Notes under the pieces: model-generated | The model's database searches: none | Told to the model about the DNA's origin: nothing | What the model saw: the letters and a program-made list of their open reading frames with translations, nothing else | Translations under genes and position numbers: made by a program | Shown here: positions 16,662 through 24,928 of the stretch, piece by piece | Layout of the letters: the number at the start of each line of letters is the position of its first letter | Numbering within the stretch: position 1 is the first letter of the stretch | Source: Gordonia amicalis NBRC 100051 = JCM 11271 | Lineage (GTDB): Bacteria > Actinomycetota > Actinomycetes > Mycobacteriales > Mycobacteriaceae | Direction of reading: 5' to 3' | NCBI RefSeq assembly: GCF_000332995.1 | Contig: NZ_BANS01000008.1 | Coordinates: forward strand, 1-64,000 | DNA: 64,000 bases

Positions 16662-18221
16662 GTGCCATTCAACGAATATGTCCGCACCGCGGTCCGCTAT
16701 TGGTGGGCCGTCGTGGCGAGCGTTCTCGTCGGCGGACTGGTCGGATTCGGCTACGGCATGTACTTCACGTCCGTCGACTACGTGTCGACGGCCCGCCTCT
16801 TCGTCACCGCCGAGGGCGGCACCTCGGTGGGCGAGTCGTACCAGAACAACCTCTTCGCCGAGGGGCGCGTCAACTCGTATGCCCAGATCGCGACCAGTGA
16901 GCAGGTGGCCACCCGCGCCTCCCAGGCGCTGGAGGGGGCCATCGGCCCCGCTGACCTGCAATCGCAGACGACGGCGCTACCCGTCGAGGACACCGTCATC
17001 CTCACCATCTCGGTATCGGGACCGAGTCCGCAACGGGCCCAGTCGTATGCGTCCGCCGTCGCCCAGCAGACCGTCGAGGTCGTGCAGGAACTCGAGACGT
17101 CACGACGCGGCGGGACCTCGGCGGCCTCCGCGGTCCTCTACGACGAACCGGGTCTGCCGGCACCCGCCGGGGCGCCCTGGATGCTCTGGACCGGGATCGG
17201 TGTCGGCGCCGGACTCGTCGTCGGTGTCGTGGTCGCGCTGCTGCTCGGGTGGCGGCGTCGCGGAACCGTCGTCGACGAGGCCACCGCCGTCGATTCGACC
17301 CACCATCCCGTACTCGCGGTGCTGTCGCCCCACCCGGTGTCAGTCGAGGCGATCGGTGGCGGCGAGTCCGTCGATCCCGACGCGGATGCCCTTCGCGGAC
17401 TGCACAATCTGATCCGCTTCCTCGGTGGACGGCGCAACGAGCAGGACCGGGCACCGCGGGTGATCGGATTCACCGGCGTCGGGCCTGAGGCCCGGGCAGC
17501 CGACATCGCCGCCCGCTTCGCCTCGACCGTGGCCGCCACGGGGAACACCGTCCTGCTCGTCGACGGCGACCTGTCCGGCGGTGGCCTGACCGCGGGTGCC
17601 GAGATCTCCGCGGATCACGGACTGTCCACCGTGCTGACCGGGAGTGCCGGCAGCGTCGACCCGTACGTCCGCCACGGTGCGCTCACCATCCTCCCCGCCG
17701 GCCCGGTGCCGCCGGAATCCGGTGCCCTCGTGAGCAGTCCGGTCATGGGATCGGTGCTCGACGAACTGCGCGAGCGCTTCGACTACATCGTCATCGCCTG
17801 CCCGCCCATGAGGCCGGAGAAGCCGGGATCGACCCAGCGGGGTACGTCGTCGGATTCGATCGTGTACTCGGCTCTTGCCGACGCGATGGTCGTGGTGGTG
17901 CGAAGCGGCACGGCGACCCGAAAGGCGCTGAGCGACAGTGTCGCCGCCATCGAGCTCGTCGGATCGGTGATCGGTACGGTACTCGTCGGCGGCAAGCGGG
18001 GGCCGATGTCGTCGCCGGATTCGTCCGTCACGGAGTCCGGTGCCGACGAGCAACCGGTCGACGACGCGGTGTACGCCGACGATACTGTCCCCGACGAGAA
18101 CATCGAGTCCGCTCCGGACAGCGCGACCGGGACGATCCGCGCCACGATCGGCCACTCCTCACCCAACGGTTCCGGCCCGGCCGCGGCGGCCGGTGTCCCG
18201 TCGGACGGGCGGGGTCGTTGA
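16662..18221 (+). CDS. Wzz chain-length protein with degenerate BY-kinase domain
   Basis: The 519-residue protein has a Wzz domain (residues 1-200) with transmembrane helices near 15-40 and 180-205. A cytoplasmic domain shaped like a bacterial tyrosine kinase of the CpsD/Wzc class spans about 210-470. The kinase motifs are eroded: the Walker A position reads FTGVGPEARAADIA with no GK(T/S); the Walker B position reads FDYIVIACPP with Ala replacing the usual Asp; Walker A' VLLVDGDL survives. The C-terminal tail is acidic and lacks a tyrosine cluster. It is therefore likely a non-catalytic chain-length regulator. The GTG at 16662 follows GGAAGGAG. First gene of a seven-gene operon. Confidence 0.9.
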   Translation: MPFNEYVRTAVRYWWAVVASVLVGGLVGFGYGMYFTSVDYVSTARLFVTAEGGTSVGESYQNNLFAEGRVNSYAQIATSEQVATRASQALEGAIGPADLQSQTTALPVEDTVILTISVSGPSPQRAQSYASAVAQQTVEVVQELETSRRGGTSAASAVLYDEPGLPAPAGAPWMLWTGIGVGAGLVVGVVVALLLGWRRRGTVVDEATAVDSTHHPVLAVLSPHPVSVEAIGGGESVDPDADALRGLHNLIRFLGGRRNEQDRAPRVIGFTGVGPEARAADIAARFASTVAATGNTVLLVDGDLSGGGLTAGAEISADHGLSTVLTGSAGSVDPYVRHGALTILPAGPVPPESGALVSSPVMGSVLDELRERFDYIVIACPPMRPEKPGSTQRGTSSDSIVYSALADAMVVVVRSGTATRKALSDSVAAIELVGSVIGTVLVGGKRGPMSSPDSSVTESGADEQPVDDAVYADDTVPDENIESAPDSATGTIRATIGHSSPNGSGPAAAAGVPSDGRGR

Positions 18222-19492
18222 CGCGGGCGTCGACCCGCGGGCGGTTCGCCGCCTCCCTGATGGCGACGGTGCTCGTGATGAGTGGCTGTGGCACAACAGT
18301 GTTCACCGATGGGCCCGAATCGGACCCGGCGGTCCCGCTCGTTCTCCAGCCACCGCCCGACCTGGTCACTCCCTACCCGGAACCGGTCGTCCGGGGTGCC
18401 GCCGACACCGGGCGACCCGGAGCGGTGCTCGAGGTCGAGGACCCGCCCCGCGGACCGATTCCGGTGATCACCGAACTCGGTGCGATCGTCAAACGGGTCG
18501 AGTACCGGTCGACGTCGGGTCTCGACCGGTCGCCGACGGTGGTCTCGGGGATCGTCGTGACCCCGAAGGGCGAACCGCCGCCCGGTGGCTGGACGACGAT
18601 CGCCTTCGGGCACGGCACCACCGGTGTCCTCGACGACTGCGGTCCTTCGGAGTACGTCAACCTGATCGGCAGCGACGAGATCATCGCAGCACTGGTGCTC
18701 AACGGTTTCGCCGTCGCGATGAGCGACTACGAGGGCCTCGGCATGCGGGACGTCGATCACCCGTTCCTCGACGCGCGCACCTACGGCTACAACATGATCG
18801 ACGCGGTGCGTGCCGCCCGTGCGGTCTTCCCCGGGCTGGGCGACACCTGGATCTCCTACGGCGTCTCGCTCGGTGGGATGGCGTCGTGGGCGGCGGGCGA
18901 ACTCGCACCGACCTACGGCGGGGGACTCGACCTCCTGGGCACCGTGGCCCTGGTGCCGGTGTCGGACATGACCGGACTGGTCGAACGAGCCGAGAAGGGC
19001 ACGCTCACCGCCGATCAGGTCCCGATGATGGCCTACCTGATCGATTCGCTCGCACGCGTGCTGCCCGACGAGTTCGACCGCGACGACTACCGCTCGGAGT
19101 TCCTGCGGAAGAACTGGTCCGAGGTACTCCGCTGCATCCCGATCGACGTCCAGCAGACCCAGCGGGTGCTGAACTCCATCGGCGTCGAGGATGTCGCACC
19201 GCACACCCCGGAGGCGGCGGCACGACTCCGCGACCACCTCGCCGCCACATCGCTCCCGGTGGGCAGGGCCACTGCGCCGATGCTCATCATGTACGGCACC
19301 GAGGACCCACTCATCGCCGCTCCGTGGACCGAGCGGGCGATCCGCCGGTCCTGCGCCGCCGGGTCGCCCATCCAGGCCATGCGCCGGATCGGGGAGACCC
19401 ATGCCCAGCTCGACTCCGGACAATCGGTGGCCTGGATGAAGTCCCTGGAGTCCGGGTGGAAGCCGCCGCAGAACTGCGGGGACCGCCCATGA
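18218..19492 (+). CDS. Secreted lipase-family lipoprotein 1
   Basis: This 424-residue alpha/beta hydrolase belongs to the actinobacterial/fungal secretory lipase (LIP) family. A lipobox VMSGC near residue 24 indicates a lipid-anchored exported protein. The HGTTG oxyanion region and the nucleophile elbow YGVSLGG are clear. A late aspartate (MYGTEDPLI) and histidine (ETHAQLDS) complete a plausible triad. The TTG start overlaps the wzz stop (TTGA), and the 3' end overlaps the second wzz gene by 4 bases. It probably acts on acyl esters of the polysaccharide, a glycolipid or an external lipid. It is one of three related lipases in this operon. Confidence 0.88.
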   Translation: MTRASTRGRFAASLMATVLVMSGCGTTVFTDGPESDPAVPLVLQPPPDLVTPYPEPVVRGAADTGRPGAVLEVEDPPRGPIPVITELGAIVKRVEYRSTSGLDRSPTVVSGIVVTPKGEPPPGGWTTIAFGHGTTGVLDDCGPSEYVNLIGSDEIIAALVLNGFAVAMSDYEGLGMRDVDHPFLDARTYGYNMIDAVRAARAVFPGLGDTWISYGVSLGGMASWAAGELAPTYGGGLDLLGTVALVPVSDMTGLVERAEKGTLTADQVPMMAYLIDSLARVLPDEFDRDDYRSEFLRKNWSEVLRCIPIDVQQTQRVLNSIGVEDVAPHTPEAAARLRDHLAATSLPVGRATAPMLIMYGTEDPLIAAPWTERAIRRSCAAGSPIQAMRRIGETHAQLDSGQSVAWMKSLESGWKPPQNCGDRP

Positions 19493-20220
19493 GGTCACCG
19501 TCGACCCGCCGACCGGCGGACTATCTGGCGATCGTGCGCCGCAACCTCGTCGTGCTCGTGGCGACGGTGATCGCGGCCGCTGCCGTCGGCGTCGGTGCGT
19601 ACGCCCTGATGCCGAAAACCTATGAGGCGCACTCGAGCGCACTGATCATCGCGCCGGGGCCGGCCAGCGTCGGCGCCGAACGCGCCAGCGACCTCGCCGG
19701 TCAGCTGCGGTCGGCATCGTATGTGCAGCTCGCGGTGTCGGACCAGGTGCTGTCGCGGGTGGCCCGTGCGGACGACGCCGGGCTGCTCGGTGACGCCGTC
19801 ACCCCGGACGGTCTCCGCGAGCGGCTGACCGTCGGCTCGCCTCTCGACAGTGCCGTCCTCGACGTCGTGGCCACCGGCCCGACGGCGGAGGCCGCCGCCC
19901 ACCTCGCGAATTCGGTGGTCGACGTCCTCCGGGTGCTGGTGACCGAACTCGAGTGGAGCGACGGCCCGGTCGCGGGACCGCTGCACGAGATCGACGTGAT
20001 CGACGTCGCCTCGGTGCCGGATGCACCTGTGCTGCCCGAGTTCTGGGGCACGATCACGACCGCTGTGCTCCTCGGCCTGCTAATGGGTCTGGTGCTCGTG
20101 ATCGGCGTGGAGGTCGCGCGCGACCGGGTCGTGGATCCGCGGGAGGCGCGGGTCCCGCGTACGTCAGACGCCGCACATCGGGGTGCGCCTATCGTGGGCG
20201 CGATCGGAGGGGGAGCGTGA
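19489..20220 (+). CDS. Second Wzz-like chain-length determinant, no kinase domain
   Basis: This 243-residue protein has an N-terminal transmembrane helix (about 20-42), an extracytoplasmic helical region and a C-terminal transmembrane helix (about 188-212): the classic Wzz frame. The proline motif before the second helix appears as VPDAPVLPEFWG. No ATPase domain follows. It overlaps the preceding and following lipase genes by 4 bases each (ATGA, GTGA). Two Wzz-like proteins in one operon suggest a hetero-oligomer or control of two chain lengths. Confidence 0.87.
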   Translation: MRSPSTRRPADYLAIVRRNLVVLVATVIAAAAVGVGAYALMPKTYEAHSSALIIAPGPASVGAERASDLAGQLRSASYVQLAVSDQVLSRVARADDAGLLGDAVTPDGLRERLTVGSPLDSAVLDVVATGPTAEAAAHLANSVVDVLRVLVTELEWSDGPVAGPLHEIDVIDVASVPDAPVLPEFWGTITTAVLLGLLMGLVLVIGVEVARDRVVDPREARVPRTSDAAHRGAPIVGAIGGGA

Positions 20221-21464
20221 TGGGGAGACGATCGAGCGGGCGCATCAGGATGACGTCGGTGCTGGTGGCCGCGGTGATTGCCGTCGCCGGCTGTTCATCC
20301 GACGCCGACGAACAGGCCACTCCGACGACCGGTGCGGGAGGCGTCGAGTATCGCGTCAACACCGACGGAGCTGGACCCGGCGCGTTGCGGGCAGCCGAGA
20401 CGATGCCGTTGCTCGACCGCCGGGTGCGGGCGAATTCGCAACTGGCGCTGCGCGTCAAGTACGTGTCGACCGACGGCCGGACCGGCGAGGAGACCGAGAC
20501 GTGGGGAGCGTTCTTCGCTCCCAAGGGTCCGGCGCCGGAAGGCGGCCGGCCGGTCATCGTCCTGCCGCACGGCACGAGCGGTGTACTCGGCGAATGCGGT
20601 GTCACGCTCAAGTCCGATCTGGGTGACCTGGCGGTCACCGCCGCGAGCTGGCTCCAGCTGGGCTACGTCGTCGTCGTCCCGGATTACCAGGGCCTCGGCG
20701 ATCCGGACGAGCAGCGTCCGACCCATCCGTACCTCGATGCGCGCACCTCCGGCCGTAACGTGATCGATGCGGTCCGGGCGGCCCGATATCTCGTGCCGGA
20801 GACCGGGACCCGGTGGGGAGCCCTGGGTGGCTCACAGGGCGGGCAGGCGGCGTGGGCCGCCAACGCGCTGGCCGAGACGTACGGAAGTGAACTCGATCTC
20901 GTGGGTGTCGCCGCGCTGTCGCCGGCTGCCGACGTCTCCGGGCTCGCCGACCTCGCGGCCTCCGGCGCCATGACCGTCGAACAGTACGGGCTGTACAACT
21001 GGCTGCTGCTGGCACTGAACGCCGAGAACTCGGAGCTGGACCTGCGCCGGTTCGTCGGGCCCGAGGTCGTCGCGTCCTGGGATGAGTTGTCGCAGTGTTC
21101 GGCGTCCCGTGGGGCACAGCGAGCCGAGGTGCTCGAGTCGCTGAGCGCCGACGAATTCCGACCGACATCGCCCGAGGCCGTGACCGAGCTGCGGGAACTG
21201 TTGCGCGAACGCGCTGTTCCCGACCTGCCCGCAGCGGCGCCGACCATCGTGATCTACGGCGGCAAGGACGAACTGATCCGGTCGGAGTGGACCGCGGCGG
21301 CCGTGCGGCGCAGTTGCGCACGCGGCGACATCGTCCACACCCAGTTCCAACCCGCGGCCGACCACGGCGGCATCGACGGCCGCCAGGTGGTGGGCTGGCT
21401 GACCGCCCGATTCGACGACGAACCGAGCTACAACCGATGCGCAGAGATCGAGAGAGCCGGATGA
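20217..21464 (+). CDS. Secreted lipase-family lipoprotein 2
   Basis: This 415-residue LIP-family hydrolase has the lipobox VAGC near residue 27. It carries HGTSG, the nucleophile elbow LGGSQGG, a late aspartate in YGGKDELI and a histidine in AADHGG. It is clearly paralogous to the first and third lipases of the operon: all share the PDYQGLG or SDYEGLG segment and conserved DARTxGxNxIDAVRAAR. GTG at 20217 overlaps the wzz2 stop; an ATG follows immediately at 20220. It is exported and lipid-anchored. The substrate is unknown but probably an acyl ester linked to the polysaccharide pathway. Confidence 0.88.
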   Translation: MMGRRSSGRIRMTSVLVAAVIAVAGCSSDADEQATPTTGAGGVEYRVNTDGAGPGALRAAETMPLLDRRVRANSQLALRVKYVSTDGRTGEETETWGAFFAPKGPAPEGGRPVIVLPHGTSGVLGECGVTLKSDLGDLAVTAASWLQLGYVVVVPDYQGLGDPDEQRPTHPYLDARTSGRNVIDAVRAARYLVPETGTRWGALGGSQGGQAAWAANALAETYGSELDLVGVAALSPAADVSGLADLAASGAMTVEQYGLYNWLLLALNAENSELDLRRFVGPEVVASWDELSQCSASRGAQRAEVLESLSADEFRPTSPEAVTELRELLRERAVPDLPAAAPTIVIYGGKDELIRSEWTAAAVRRSCARGDIVHTQFQPAADHGGIDGRQVVGWLTARFDDEPSYNRCAEIERAG

Positions 21465-22726
21465 CCGAGAACCTGGAACGGCGGGGAATCCCCGCCGTTG
21501 ATGTCCCCGCAACCGAGAAGACACCGAACGCCGGTCGGATCCGTGGCCTCGACGGCCCGCGCGGAATCGCGTGCTGGGCGGTGTTGATCGTCCATGTCGC
21601 CGTGCAGAATTCGCCGGACACGATGGCCAGTGGCGGACTCCAGCTGCTGGGTCAGGCCCTGATCTTCTTCTTCGCGCTGTCCGGCTTCCTGCTCTACCTC
21701 CCGTACGTGAAGGGCCTGGTGAGCGGCCGCGAGTCCCCGCCCGATGTCCGCTCCTACGCGACGCATCGTCTGCTGCGGGTGTTCCCCGCGTACCTGCTGA
21801 TCTTCCTCATCACCAACTACGTTCTCCAGGCTTGCTTCGTCGTGAACGAGTTCGTCGTGAGTGAGACCGGCAAGGACACCGGGACGGGCATGATCACCGA
21901 CCCGGTGATGCTCCTGACCAACCTGACCCTGACGCAGACCTACTTCCCGCAGTACCTGCAGACAGGCATCAGCCCATCGTGGTCGCTGACACTGGAATTC
22001 GGCTTCTACCTGTCGTTGCCGCTGTTCGGGATGGCCATGTGGTGGCTACGGCGGCGGTTCGGAACGCATGCCGCGATCCTCGTGGTGACACCACCGGTGA
22101 TCCTGATCGTGGTCGGGACGATCGGCAAGATGGTCGCGAGCCGGGTCGCCGAGGCCCGGGGCATCACCGCGGTGACCGAGCAGAACTGGGGACCCAACGC
22201 CGTCGCCGTGATCCTGCGGAGCTTCTTCGCAGCCGCCGACAACTTCGCGTTCGGCATGCTCGCCGTCGCGGCGTTCGTCGCGGTCGGCACCGGCCACATC
22301 TCGGTTCGGGGCGCCCGGCGTCTGCGTATCGCGTCGGCGGTGGCGCTCGTACCGTCGATGCTGATCATGCTGGTGCTGATCGCGGCCGGCTCGTCGTATC
22401 AGTCGACCTTCACAGCGCTGTCCTCGGCGCTGCTCATCCTGATCATCGTGCTGCCGCTCGCCGCGGGACAGGAGGGCAGGCTCGCCACCGCGCTCGACTG
22501 GAAGCCGCTCGACTACAGCGGACGGATCTCGCTGAGCATCTACCTCTGGCATTTCCCGCTGATGATCGTGATCGGCAGACTCGGACTGCTGCAGGGTGAT
22601 TCGGTGACGGGTCTCATCGTCAACGTCCTGCTCGTCGGATCGGTCAGCCTCGTGTTCGCGAGCATCACCTATCGATACATCGAGCAGCCCGCCATGGTGG
22701 TGGCCAGGAGGATGCGTCGGCGATGA
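21461..22726 (+). CDS. Membrane acyltransferase, acyltransferase-3 family
   Basis: The 421-residue protein has about ten hydrophobic helices and the acyltransferase-3 signature at the N-terminus: RIRGLDGPRGIACWAVLIVH with the catalytic-type histidine at its end, then FFFALSGFLLYLPY and YATHRLLRVFPAYLL. The C-terminal YLWHFPLMI and YRYIEQPAM are also typical. These enzymes transfer acetyl or other acyl groups to extracytoplasmic glycans or lipids. It sits between two lipases and near a carbohydrate esterase in a coupled operon (ATGA overlaps on both sides), suggesting that acylation and deacylation of the polymer are jointly controlled. Confidence 0.92.
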   Translation: MTENLERRGIPAVDVPATEKTPNAGRIRGLDGPRGIACWAVLIVHVAVQNSPDTMASGGLQLLGQALIFFFALSGFLLYLPYVKGLVSGRESPPDVRSYATHRLLRVFPAYLLIFLITNYVLQACFVVNEFVVSETGKDTGTGMITDPVMLLTNLTLTQTYFPQYLQTGISPSWSLTLEFGFYLSLPLFGMAMWWLRRRFGTHAAILVVTPPVILIVVGTIGKMVASRVAEARGITAVTEQNWGPNAVAVILRSFFAAADNFAFGMLAVAAFVAVGTGHISVRGARRLRIASAVALVPSMLIMLVLIAAGSSYQSTFTALSSALLILIIVLPLAAGQEGRLATALDWKPLDYSGRISLSIYLWHFPLMIVIGRLGLLQGDSVTGLIVNVLLVGSVSLVFASITYRYIEQPAMVVARRMRRR

Positions 22727-23940
22727 CCGGCTTCGTCCGCCGGCATCCCCTCCTCATCGCGGCACCGCTCGCGCTGGTGACGCACACGATCATGCTGGTC
22801 ATGGTGATCTCGGGTGTCCGTCTCGTCAACGTAGTCCGGGACCCCGCGGACGGCCCGGTGCCGTTCGCGATCGTCGAGGGCCCCGGGAAGGTGGTGTCGG
22901 CCGAATACACCGGCTCGCTGCCGATCTCGGCACGTCTCGACGACGCCCGCGCGATCCGGGTGACCTATTGGTCCACGGATGCGAACTCGGGAGAACCCAC
23001 CGTCGTCAGTGGACTGGTGGTCACCGGTCCGGAACCCGACGCCGGTCAGACGAGGCCGGTCGTGGCGTTCGCGCACGGCACCACCGGCATCGACGAGCCG
23101 TGCGCACCCTCCGTCGCCGCCGGGATGTACGGTCTCGGCGAACTCGCACACGGGCTCGTCAAGGCGGGTTTCGTGGTGGCACTGCCCGATTACCAGGGCC
23201 TCGGGAGTCCGGGAGTGCACCCGTATCTCGACGCCCGGACCGCGGGTATGAACGTGATCGATTCCGTCCGGGCGCTGCGGGCGGTGGTGCCCTACGCCTC
23301 CGAGGAGTGGGTCGCCTACGGCGGATCCCAGGGTGGCGGAGCCGTTCTGGCCGCCGCGATGGCGGCACCCGAGTACGGCCGAGGTCTGACGATGCTCGGT
23401 GCGGCCGCGATGGTCCCGGCCGCGGACATCGCCGATGTGGTCGAGAAGTCCCGGAACGGCACGATCACCGGTGACCAGCAGCTCATGCTGCAGTGGATCG
23501 TCGAGGCGTGGTCACGTCGCGACCCGGCGGTACGGCTCGACGACTACCGGCGAGGGGTGGCGACGTGGGACACGTTGTCCGCCTGTACGGGACCGGCAGT
23601 CGCCGGCCGGGCGCAGGCGGCCGAGTCGCTGGCGCCGCGCGACATCGGACCCGGCACGCCGGAGTCCGCGTACAGGTTGTCGGAGGTCCTCGCCGGATAT
23701 GCCGTACCGGTGGCCCCGACACCGGTGCCGATGTACGTCCTCTACGGCGGCCGCGACACCTTCATCGATGCGGAGTGGACTGCGAGGTTCGTCGAACGCG
23801 CCTGTGCCGCCGGCAACTCGGTGACCGTCGACTACCAAGCCGACCGCGGGCACCCAGATGTGGACGCGGCCGCACTGCTGCCGTGGATCTCGGCCCGCTT
23901 CGCCGGGGAACCGGCATCGTCGACCTGCGCGGAGAGGTGA
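22723..23940 (+). CDS. Lipase-family protein 3, membrane-anchored
   Basis: The 405-residue LIP-family hydrolase has an N-terminal membrane helix (about residues 10-35) instead of a lipobox. HGTTG, the nucleophile elbow YGGSQGG, the aspartate in YGGRDTFI and the histidine in DRGHPD form the expected catalytic set. The catalytic domain would face outward. It overlaps the acyltransferase gene upstream and the esterase gene downstream by 4 bases. It is the third paralogue in the operon and keeps the same DARTAGMNVIDSVRALR core. Confidence 0.88.
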   Translation: MTGFVRRHPLLIAAPLALVTHTIMLVMVISGVRLVNVVRDPADGPVPFAIVEGPGKVVSAEYTGSLPISARLDDARAIRVTYWSTDANSGEPTVVSGLVVTGPEPDAGQTRPVVAFAHGTTGIDEPCAPSVAAGMYGLGELAHGLVKAGFVVALPDYQGLGSPGVHPYLDARTAGMNVIDSVRALRAVVPYASEEWVAYGGSQGGGAVLAAAMAAPEYGRGLTMLGAAAMVPAADIADVVEKSRNGTITGDQQLMLQWIVEAWSRRDPAVRLDDYRRGVATWDTLSACTGPAVAGRAQAAESLAPRDIGPGTPESAYRLSEVLAGYAVPVAPTPVPMYVLYGGRDTFIDAEWTARFVERACAAGNSVTVDYQADRGHPDVDAAALLPWISARFAGEPASSTCAER

Positions 23941-23945
23941 ACGCC

Positions 23946-24842
23946 ATGCACGAACCCACGACGGGTCAGTCGATCTCGGAGTCCGACGTGCGAATCCACG
24001 GGGACGCGCCGGCCAGGGCCCAGCGGATCATCCGCACGAAAGACGCGGTGAAACGTCTACTCGCCGCGGGGACCGCCGTCGAACCGGCCGATCGTTACTC
24101 GGTGGTCGCGGTTCTCGGGCAGTCGAATGCGCATGGTGCCGGAATGGCCGGGGTCGATGCGCTTCCCACCCAGCCGGATCGTCGGGTCCACCAGTGGCCG
24201 GGATGCGGCCGGCGGCGCGGGCGGATACTGCAGGCCGAGGACCCGCTGCTCCACGAGATCCCCGGTGCCGGGGCCGGATTCGCGACGACGTTCGGTTCCC
24301 TGCTGGCCGACCACACCGGTGAGGCAGTGCTGCTGGTCCCGTCGGCTCGCGGCGACACGTCGTTCCATCAGAAGAACGGGTACAGCTGGGACCCGGCGAA
24401 CCGGTCCGTGCGCGTCAATCTGTACGACCTCGCCGTCCGGCAGATCGGCAACGCTCTCACCGCCGCGGGCGCCGGTTCACGACTCGCGGCGATCCTCTGG
24501 CATCAGGGCGAGAGCGATGTCCCGCTGACGCCACCCGACGTCTATCAGGACCGGCTCGACACGTTGATCCGCGGTCTCCGTGACCATTTCGGGGTGGTGC
24601 CGTTCATCCTCGGCCAGATGGTGCCCGAGGAGATCGCCACGGGACATCCGCGGTACCCGGGTATCGCGGATGTCCACGCGACCACACCCGACCGGCACGC
24701 GGCATGTGCCCACGTACCGGGGCCGGAGGGCATGCACAACCCGGGGGAGACCATCCATTACAGCGCTGCCGGACAGCGCGAGCTGGGACGCGCGATGTTC
24801 GAGGCCTATCGGGATCTTGCCGGCCCTTCCCGCAACGAGTGA
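23946..24842 (+). CDS. SGNH-type carbohydrate esterase, sialate O-acetylesterase-like
   Basis: About 298 residues with the SASA/CE6-type blocks: VLGQSNAHGAG (catalytic serine), a central SARGDTSF, ILWHQGESD (block with Gln/Glu) and a late HYSAAGQRELG histidine. These enzymes remove acetyl groups from sugars. No signal peptide is evident, so it may act inside the cell or leave by another route. The ATG at 23946 follows GGAGAGGTG at good distance; a GTG at 23937 overlapping the upstream stop is the alternative. Last gene of the wzz-lipase operon. It converges on the sugar transferase gene across a long inverted repeat. Confidence 0.82.
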   Translation: MHEPTTGQSISESDVRIHGDAPARAQRIIRTKDAVKRLLAAGTAVEPADRYSVVAVLGQSNAHGAGMAGVDALPTQPDRRVHQWPGCGRRRGRILQAEDPLLHEIPGAGAGFATTFGSLLADHTGEAVLLVPSARGDTSFHQKNGYSWDPANRSVRVNLYDLAVRQIGNALTAAGAGSRLAAILWHQGESDVPLTPPDVYQDRLDTLIRGLRDHFGVVPFILGQMVPEEIATGHPRYPGIADVHATTPDRHAACAHVPGPEGMHNPGETIHYSAAGQRELGRAMFEAYRDLAGPSRNE

Positions 24843-24903
24843 TCGCCACTTCGGTCTCCGAATCGCGGGGTGGAGAACGCAATTCCGGGCCGAAGTGGCG
24901 ACC
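24841..24903. repeat. Long imperfect palindrome between convergent genes
   Basis: TCGCCACTTCGG (24843-24854) and CCGAAGTGGCGA (24890-24901) are perfect 12-bp inverted arms. Inside, GAATCGCG and CGCAATTC pair with one mismatch, so the whole 60 bases can fold as one hairpin. It starts at the esterase stop codon and ends 26 bases before the sugar transferase stop. It could be a two-way terminator or a member of a dispersed palindromic repeat family. Confidence 0.7.
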
Positions 24904-24928
24904 GTTCCGGGCGGCGGGTGCCCGGGGC

